This document shows, in pieces, positions 14,693-19,058 of a stretch of 19,058 nt of DNA (position 1 is the first letter of the stretch; each line of letters begins with the position of its first letter). Below the pieces are notes generated by a model that saw only the letters and a list, made by a program, of their open reading frames with translations, searched no databases and was not told the origin of the DNA. Made by a program: the position numbers and the translations under genes. The DNA is from Oscillospiraceae bacterium. Its GTDB lineage: Bacteria; Bacillota; Clostridia; Oscillospirales; Oscillospiraceae. The stretch lies in the NCBI GenBank assembly GCA_018265835.1, contig JABLYK010000040.1, positions 1 through 19,058 on the forward strand, given 5' to 3'.

Positions 14693-15916
14693 TCAGAACG
14701 CCCAGCCGCCGTCGCGGAAGATGGGCACAGCGCGCCCGTCGCGGCAGTGCGCCGTGATGGAGAGGTCTTCCGTACCGATCATGAAGTCCTCGTGGATCAT
14801 GGAATCGTTCACGCCGAGTGCGCGCATTTCCTCCAGCGAGCGGTTCTGGTAATCGCGGATGGTGTCGATGAAGCCCATGCCCAGCGCCAGATGGCAGCAG
14901 GCGTTTTCATCGAACAGCGTGTTATAAAACAGCAGGCCGGAGCGGTTGATCGGGCTGTCGAACGGGACGAGCGCACACTCGCCGAGATAGGCCGCGCCCT
15001 CGTCCATGGAGATCAGCTTTTGCAGCAGCGCCTCGTTCGTGCGCGCGTGCGCCTCTACGGCGCGCCCCTGCTCGAACCGGATGCTGAAATCCTCGATGAG
15101 CTGCCCCTGGTACGACAGCGGCTTCGACGCATACACGATTCCCTCCGCTGCGCCGCGCTTCGGAGAGATGAAGCACTCCTCCGTCGGCAGGTTGGGGTTG
15201 AAAAACACGCCGCCGATGGTCTCCTCCCCACCGCCGCAGAACCGCGCCTCCGGGATCATGCCAACCGTCAGGTTCGTGCCGTTCGAGGCGCGGTACTCCA
15301 GCGTCTCGATCCCAAGGCTGTTGAGATAGTCGCACCGCGCCTTGAGATCGCGGTTGTGCGCCTCCCACGCGGCGGCGGGGTCGCCGTCCACGCGGCAGGT
15401 CATCAAAATGGCCTCCCACAGCTTCTCCACGGCGCGCGATTTCGTCTCGTTCGGGAACACCTTCTTCGCCCACGCCGCGCCGGGAACTGCCGCGATGCAC
15501 CACTGGTAGCGCCCCTCCATCTTGTCGCGGTAGGGCTTGGTGACCGCGTAGCGCCCCTGCTGCCCCTTGGCCAGCTTCGCCTGATTCACACCGCGCAGGC
15601 CATCCGGGTCCTCCGAGAGCAGGTAGATGCGGCACGGGAGCGTGTCCACATAGTGCTGCAGCTTTGCCTCCTCCCATGGCTCCACGGCCTGCAGCGTCTT
15701 CACGCTGCGGTGGCGCACATGCAGCTTCTGCAGCGGCTGGTGCTGCCACTCCACCGTGACCTTGGCCGCCCCGGCCTTGTAGCACTCGTCCACCAGCATA
15801 CAGACGAAGTCCGGCTGATCCAGCTCTGCCGCGATGACGACCTCCTGCCCTTTCCGGACGCGGGCGCCAACCACAGCAATCAGGCGCGCATAGCTGCGCA
15901 GGGTTGTTTTTTTCAT
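14693..15916 (-). CDS. M29 family metallo-aminopeptidase
   Basis: A 407-residue cytoplasmic aminopeptidase of family M29 (AmpS/PepS/aminopeptidase T type), which trims N-terminal residues from peptides using two metals. Typical segments are NLTVGMIPEARF (215-226), FNPNLPTEECF (239-249; E246/E247 in the ligand region), EGIVYASKPLSYQG (258-271), AAYLGECALV (308-317; E313), CCHLALGMGF (340-349; H342) and IHEDFMIGTEDL (374-385; H375, D377). ATG 15916 is preferred over 15925 because GAGGAG (15926-15931) sits at normal distance only from the former. The kinase stop (15918-15920) lies between ribosome site and start, so it is translated with the two-component genes. Metal ligands are assigned by family pattern. 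Confidence 0.9.
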   Translation of the reverse strand: MKKTTLRSYARLIAVVGARVRKGQEVVIAAELDQPDFVCMLVDECYKAGAAKVTVEWQHQPLQKLHVRHRSVKTLQAVEPWEEAKLQHYVDTLPCRIYLLSEDPDGLRGVNQAKLAKGQQGRYAVTKPYRDKMEGRYQWCIAAVPGAAWAKKVFPNETKSRAVEKLWEAILMTCRVDGDPAAAWEAHNRDLKARCDYLNSLGIETLEYRASNGTNLTVGMIPEARFCGGGEETIGGVFFNPNLPTEECFISPKRGAAEGIVYASKPLSYQGQLIEDFSIRFEQGRAVEAHARTNEALLQKLISMDEGAAYLGECALVPFDSPINRSGLLFYNTLFDENACCHLALGMGFIDTIRDYQNRSLEEMRALGVNDSMIHEDFMIGTEDLSITAHCRDGRAVPIFRDGGWAF

Positions 15917-15917
15917 G

Positions 15918-17276
15918 TTATGCATCTCCTCGTTTGTGCTCCGGCAGATAGATTTCGAATGTCGTGCCCTTGCCAACCGCACTGTCCACAGAGATGGTAC
16001 CGCCGTGGAGCGTGACGATCTGCCGGACCATCGACAGGCCGAGCCCCATGCCGTTCTGCGAGCGGTGGCTCTCCTCTGCCTGATAGAATCTTTGCCATAT
16101 TTTATCCAGATTTTCCGGCGCGATACCGATTCCATTGTCCCGCACCGTGAGCAGCGCGCCGGCGTCCGCACGGCAGAGCGACACGGAGATGTATCCGTCC
16201 TGCACGCCGAATTTATAGGCGTTGTCGATCAGGTTCTGCAGCATCCGCGAGATGAGGAACACGTCGATGTCCGCATAAATGTCCGGCTGGATGTTCCGCG
16301 CAAGGCGGATGCCCTTCTGCGCAACCAGCGCCTGCTCGTCGCACACGATGGACACGAGGTCGGAGAGATCGGCGTACTCCATGCTGACCTTTTGCGTCCC
16401 CTGATCGAGCCGCGTGATCTCCAGCAGGCTCTTGATGAGCACGGACATCTTCTCCGCCTGCCGCTCGATCACATCCAGCGCCGCCTGATAGTCCTCCTCG
16501 GATTGCGCATTTTTCTTGGCGTAGCTGCACTCGGCGAGAATGACCGTCGTCGGCGTGCGCAGCTCGTGCGAGGCGTCCGACGTGAACTGCTGCTCGGCCT
16601 CGAACGAGCGCTCCAGGCGGTCAAACATGTTGTTGAATGACGCGGCAAGCTGGTGCACCTCGTCCGTGCCCTTGCCGAGATTGATGCGCGCCTTGAGATC
16701 CTGTCCGTCCGAAATGTCGTTGACCGTCTCTGACAGGCGCTTGACCGGCCGCATCGCGCTCCACGCGATCAGATATCCGCCCAGCACCGAAAGCACCAGC
16801 AGCACCGGCAGCACCGACCACGCCACCGGCACGATCGCGGCCATAACGCCGCCGGTCGCCTCCGTGGGGATGATGCCGCGCAGCCACACGCTGCCGACGA
16901 CCATGTCCACGTTGACGTCGTAGACATAGAACGACGTATCGCCGCACGCGACGGTGCGGACGGAATTGTTCTGCAGCGGCGGGTTTGCGGTAAACTCCGC
17001 CGGAGCGGTGCCGCGCATGACGGTGCCGTTGGCGTCGTACAAAATTGTGTAGACGCCCTTGCGATAATAGTGAATGTCGTTGAATTCAAACTGCTGGCGG
17101 TCAAACTCCACCTCGTTGACGTTGTGGTTCACGACGCTGATGAGGCGGGATTCCGGGTCGTTCGTCACCACAGTGCCGTTGATAATCATAATGAACGTCA
17201 GCACCAGCGCCTCTATGATGAGCATCATCAGCGCAAACCAGAGTGTGACGCGGAATTTGATGGAAAGTCTCTTCAT
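15918..17276 (-). CDS. Two-component sensor histidine kinase
   Basis: A 452-residue membrane sensor kinase. Two transmembrane helices (about 11-33 and 146-172) enclose an extracytoplasmic sensor domain of about 110 residues with no family I can name. A HAMP linker (173-225) follows, then the phosphoacceptor H237 in SDASHELRTP, the N box QNLIDNAYKFG (347-357), G1 DNGIGIA (380-386) and G2 GMGLGLS (409-415). The start overlaps the response regulator stop (ATGA, 17273-17276), with GGGAGG just upstream. It presumably phosphorylates the neighbouring regulator. The signal is unknown; cotranscription with an aminopeptidase suggests peptide or envelope cues, which is inference. Confidence 0.95.
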   Translation of the reverse strand: MKRLSIKFRVTLWFALMMLIIEALVLTFIMIINGTVVTNDPESRLISVVNHNVNEVEFDRQQFEFNDIHYYRKGVYTILYDANGTVMRGTAPAEFTANPPLQNNSVRTVACGDTSFYVYDVNVDMVVGSVWLRGIIPTEATGGVMAAIVPVAWSVLPVLLVLSVLGGYLIAWSAMRPVKRLSETVNDISDGQDLKARINLGKGTDEVHQLAASFNNMFDRLERSFEAEQQFTSDASHELRTPTTVILAECSYAKKNAQSEEDYQAALDVIERQAEKMSVLIKSLLEITRLDQGTQKVSMEYADLSDLVSIVCDEQALVAQKGIRLARNIQPDIYADIDVFLISRMLQNLIDNAYKFGVQDGYISVSLCRADAGALLTVRDNGIGIAPENLDKIWQRFYQAEESHRSQNGMGLGLSMVRQIVTLHGGTISVDSAVGKGTTFEIYLPEHKRGDA

Positions 17277-17947
17277 GCTTCCTCCCGCAAAACCCAGCCC
17301 ACGCCCCAGACGGTGTGGATGAGCTTTTTGTCAAAGCCGCCGTCGATCTTCCGGCGCAGGTAGCTCATATACACGTCCACGACGTTCGAGCCGCCGCTGT
17401 AATCGTAGTTCCAGAGGTTGTTTTCAATGCTCTCTCTCGAGAGGACGATCTCCTTGTTGCGAATCATATATTCCAGCAGCGCAAACTCCTTGGCAGAGAG
17501 CGTGATCGGCTTGCCGCCGCGCTCGACCGTGTGCGCCGCGGTGTTCACGGTCAGATCGGCGATGGCAAACACATTCGTCGTGCTGCCGCCGCGCTTGCGG
17601 GTCATGACGCGGATGCGCGCCAGCAGCTCGTCAAACGAAAACGGCTTGATGAGGTAATCATCCGCGCCGGAGTCCAGCCCCCTGACGCGGTCGGCCACGC
17701 TGTCTTTCGCCGTAAGGAAGATGACGGGCGTTTCGTCCCCGCGGCTGCGCATCAGCGTCACCAGCTCTACGCCGTCCATGCGCGGCATCATCACATCCAG
17801 CACCACCGCGTCGTACTGCGCGCCGGCCAGATAGTCCTGCGCCTCGACGCCGTCATAGCAGGAATCGACGCTGTACCCCTCTGCGGTAAGCGTTTTTGCC
17901 ATAATGCGGTTGAGGTCCTTTTCGTCCTCCACAACCAGAATTCTCAT
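17273..17947 (-). CDS. OmpR/PhoB-family response regulator
   Basis: A 224-residue DNA-binding response regulator. The receiver domain (1 to about 118) shows the acidic pocket VVEDE (E7, D8), phosphoacceptor D51 in VVLDVMMPRMDG, T79 and K101 in LIKPFSFDEL. The winged-helix domain (about 128-222) ends with VDVYMSYLRRKIDGGF and LIHTVWGVGWVL, the classic OmpR-type recognition helix and wing. The start has AGGAGT (17956-17961), 8 nt upstream. It is first gene of the operon with the kinase and the M29 aminopeptidase. It likely autoregulates the promoter just upstream. Confidence 0.96.
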   Translation of the reverse strand: MRILVVEDEKDLNRIMAKTLTAEGYSVDSCYDGVEAQDYLAGAQYDAVVLDVMMPRMDGVELVTLMRSRGDETPVIFLTAKDSVADRVRGLDSGADDYLIKPFSFDELLARIRVMTRKRGGSTTNVFAIADLTVNTAAHTVERGGKPITLSAKEFALLEYMIRNKEIVLSRESIENNLWNYDYSGGSNVVDVYMSYLRRKIDGGFDKKLIHTVWGVGWVLREEA

Positions 17948-17968
17948 AGTCCATCACTCCTGTGCCCT

Positions 17969-17979
17969 ATTGTAGCACA
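17969..17979 (-). promoter_or_regulatory. Extended -10 promoter of the response regulator operon
   Basis: Minus strand: TACAAT (-10, 17969-17974) preceded by TGC (17975-17977). The -35 region 17 nt upstream (TGGTTT) is poor, fitting an extended -10 promoter that may need an activator. The -10 is enclosed by an inverted repeat TGTGC/GCACA (17961-17965 and 17975-17979). Confidence 0.5.
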
Positions 17980-18036
17980 GATTATCCGGCAAAACCATTA
18001 ATATAATATGAAACGTCCGCACCGGTGCACGCACGT

Positions 18037-18068
18037 GAAAAAGGCCACCCGCGTTGGCGGATGGCCTT
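18037..18068 (-). terminator. Terminator of the ACS-like operon
   Basis: Arms AAGGCCA (18041-18047) and TGGCCTT (18062-18068) plus an inner CCGC/GCGG pairing with one mismatch form a hairpin with loop GTTG. On the minus strand it is followed by a run of T. It lies 17 nt after the stop of the ACS-like gene. The stretch from here to the response regulator start (17948-18036) holds that gene's promoter only. Confidence 0.82.
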
Positions 18069-18085
18069 CCTTGTTTGGGGAAAAA

Positions 18086-18805
18086 TCAGTTCTTCTGTTC
18101 TTTCTTAAAATGGAGCTCCTTGAGACCTTCAACTTCGTCGCAAACCGGCTTGAAGCTGCAATGATCGCAGTCCAGATCAGGCATACCCTGCATGATGGTG
18201 TTCAACGTCGCAGTCATAGCGTCAACCTTCTCCGCATTCTGGAGCAGACGCGCGAAATCGCATCCGGGATCCGTAACGAAAATGAGCTTGACTTTCCTGA
18301 TCTGCGGGTTTTTCTTGTACTGCTGGATGTAGTCGCAGCCGACGCTCTCAAACGAGATGCCGCGCTTGACTGCTTTCCTGCTGACACGCACCTGCTCGCG
18401 CTTGCTCTCCGGGGAGACGCGCAGCATATAGCCCTCCGGGAACACATGGTATTTGACAAATTCCATGGTGCGGATGGCGCTGTACATCTCGTCGTTCGTA
18501 TCGCCGATGTCGGCGACCTCGAGCAACGCAATGCGGGCAAACGGAACGTCGCCCTTGATGCTGTCAAGATCCGGGCCGTACAACAGGATCTCGTCCTTTT
18601 CCACGAGCGCATCGCTCGTCGTCACGCAGGAATAGTTCGCCGCCGGGTTCCGCCCGCCGCCGAGCTCATACGCCGCGTCACGCAGCAAAACCAGTTCGCT
18701 GCTGCCAAGATCCTTCCATGCCTTGCGCTCTGAGTAAGCCCACGTTTTGGTGGGCTTACCCAGAAGCTGCTCTGTATCTTTGATCAGGGAATCATAGATG
18801 TCCAT
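18086..18805 (-). CDS. Stand-alone acetyl-CoA synthase (CdhC/AcsB) central-domain-like protein
   Basis: A 239-residue soluble protein. Residues about 46-180 resemble the middle domain of the CO dehydrogenase/acetyl-CoA synthase beta subunit: YELGGGRNPA (46-55) against YVEMGGNRTPA, LLYGPDLDSI (74-83) against EVIGPDIDQI, an EGYMLRVS segment (124-131), RVSRKAVKRGISF (140-152) against RVSKDAVAKGFRF, and KLIFVTD (173-179). A short cysteine motif follows (C213, C216, C222 in CDHCSFKPVC), reminiscent of the start of the A-cluster site, but the rest of the catalytic domain and the N-terminal CODH-binding domain are missing. It is about one third of AcsB length and so cannot be a normal acetyl-CoA synthase. 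It starts 3 nt after the stop of a 49-residue gene with no good ribosome site, implying translational coupling. The function is unknown. The comparison to AcsB is from memory of its sequence. Confidence 0.7.
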   Translation of the reverse strand: MDIYDSLIKDTEQLLGKPTKTWAYSERKAWKDLGSSELVLLRDAAYELGGGRNPAANYSCVTTSDALVEKDEILLYGPDLDSIKGDVPFARIALLEVADIGDTNDEMYSAIRTMEFVKYHVFPEGYMLRVSPESKREQVRVSRKAVKRGISFESVGCDYIQQYKKNPQIRKVKLIFVTDPGCDFARLLQNAEKVDAMTATLNTIMQGMPDLDCDHCSFKPVCDEVEGLKELHFKKEQKN

Positions 18806-18808
18806 TCT

Positions 18809-18958
18809 TTAGAACTTGATGTCAACCGGCTTGCGGTCAAACATGGCGTTGACCTGCTTATAAGCCCAGCCCATCAGCTTCTGATCGAGGTTCCAGAAGT
18901 ACACGACAAACAGTGCGCCTGTCGTCACGCCGAGCGTTTTGACAACTGTTTTCAGCAT
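18809..18958 (-). CDS. 49-residue single-pass membrane protein
   Basis: A short gene encoding MLKTVVKTLGVTTGALFVVY followed by FWNLDQKLMGWAYKQVNAMF and DRKPVDIKF. Residues 5-24 form one membrane helix with lysines at its N-terminal edge; the rest is an amphipathic, positively charged tail. ATG 18958 is preceded by AGGAGA (about 18965-18970) at ideal spacing, and the stop is 3 nt before the ACS-like gene, which strongly supports a real, coupled gene. I know no named family for it. It may anchor the ACS-like protein or a redox partner to the membrane, which is inference. Confidence 0.75.
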   Translation of the reverse strand: MLKTVVKTLGVTTGALFVVYFWNLDQKLMGWAYKQVNAMFDRKPVDIKF

Positions 18959-19003
18959 AAAATATCTCCTTTCAAAAACTGGAGTTCAGCAATTGCTTTC
19001 GAA

Positions 19004-19058
19004 TTACTTCTTGGCAAGACCCTTCTGGCGAGCGTACTCGGCAGCGCCCAGAGCGCCC
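19004..19058 (-). CDS. C-terminal end of a probable BadF/HgdC-type ATPase activase (partial)
   Basis: The frame entering from the right edge reads GALGAAEYARQKGLAKK and stops at 19004-19006. A GALGAAxYA ending is characteristic of the ASKHA-fold activases of 2-hydroxyacyl-CoA dehydratases and benzoyl-CoA reductases (BadF/HgdC), which use ATP to drive electrons into an iron-sulfur partner. The stop is 45 nt before the 49-residue gene with only a ribosome site between, so they are probably one operon. Only 17 residues are visible; the family call is tentative. Confidence 0.5.
   Translation of the reverse strand, partial: GALGAAEYARQKGLAKK

Noticed and set aside
14642..16015. 457-codon plus-strand frame opposite the aminopeptidase
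   Set aside because: Starts in the terminator hairpin and has shadow composition; the minus strand carries M29 motifs.
1..19058. tRNA, rRNA, riboswitch, CRISPR, insertion sequence or attachment site
   Set aside because: Read through for cloverleaf ends, regularly spaced repeats, transposase motifs and terminal repeats; none could be supported.

Overview
The window looks like chromosomal DNA of a GC-rich, low-oxygen Clostridia member, most likely a gut Oscillospiraceae-type organism (Oscillibacter/Dysosmobacter/Lawsonibacter-like). This is an inference from Gram-positive style Shine-Dalgarno sequences (AGGAGG), sigma-A promoters of the TTGACA-N17-TATAAT type, frequent GTG starts, lipoprotein signal peptides, rho-independent terminators at most operon ends, and anaerobe genes such as a DUF362 ferredoxin and an acetyl-CoA synthase-like protein. 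No rRNA, tRNA, CRISPR array, transposase or phage gene is visible.

Layout, left to right. (1) 1-2500, visibly AT-richer than the rest: the last codons of a probable transporter, an imidazolonepropionase-type amidohydrolase, a perfect hairpin terminator, then a LysR-type regulator behind its own promoter. (2) 2589-5693, plus-strand operon, GC-rich: M20 amidohydrolase, PIG-V-like membrane glycosyltransferase (overlapping GTGA junction) and a Nudix ADP-ribose pyrophosphatase, closed by a 21-bp hairpin shared with the convergent gene. (3) 5789-7321, minus: DUF362/2x[4Fe-4S] protein with a good promoter, preceded by a small orphan membrane protein in an AT-rich pocket. (4) 7510-8337, plus: Mrp/NBP35 P-loop ATPase for Fe-S cluster handling behind a near-consensus promoter. 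(5) 8550-10150, minus: membrane-anchored endonuclease/exonuclease/phosphatase-fold protein and a TspO protein. (6) 10310-11551, plus: glyA with terminator; behind it lies a fragment resembling an S-layer homology (SLH) repeat on the minus strand. (7) 11948-12664, plus: lipoprotein of unknown function. (8) 12775-17947, minus: an oligopeptide-binding lipoprotein, and a tightly coupled operon of response regulator, sensor kinase and M29 aminopeptidase. (9) 18086-19058, minus: an operon running in from the right edge, with the tail of a probable BadF/HgdC-type activase, a 49-residue membrane protein and a 239-residue protein resembling the central domain of acetyl-CoA synthase, closed by a hairpin terminator.

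Several genes fit a peptide/acyl-amino-acid fermenting lifestyle: amidohydrolase, M20 amidohydrolase, oligopeptide-binding protein, M29 aminopeptidase and a two-component system cotranscribed with the aminopeptidase. The best candidate for an under-described system is the right-edge operon, where a stand-alone acetyl-CoA-synthase-like domain with a compact CxxCx5C motif sits with a mini membrane protein and a probable ATP-dependent activase.
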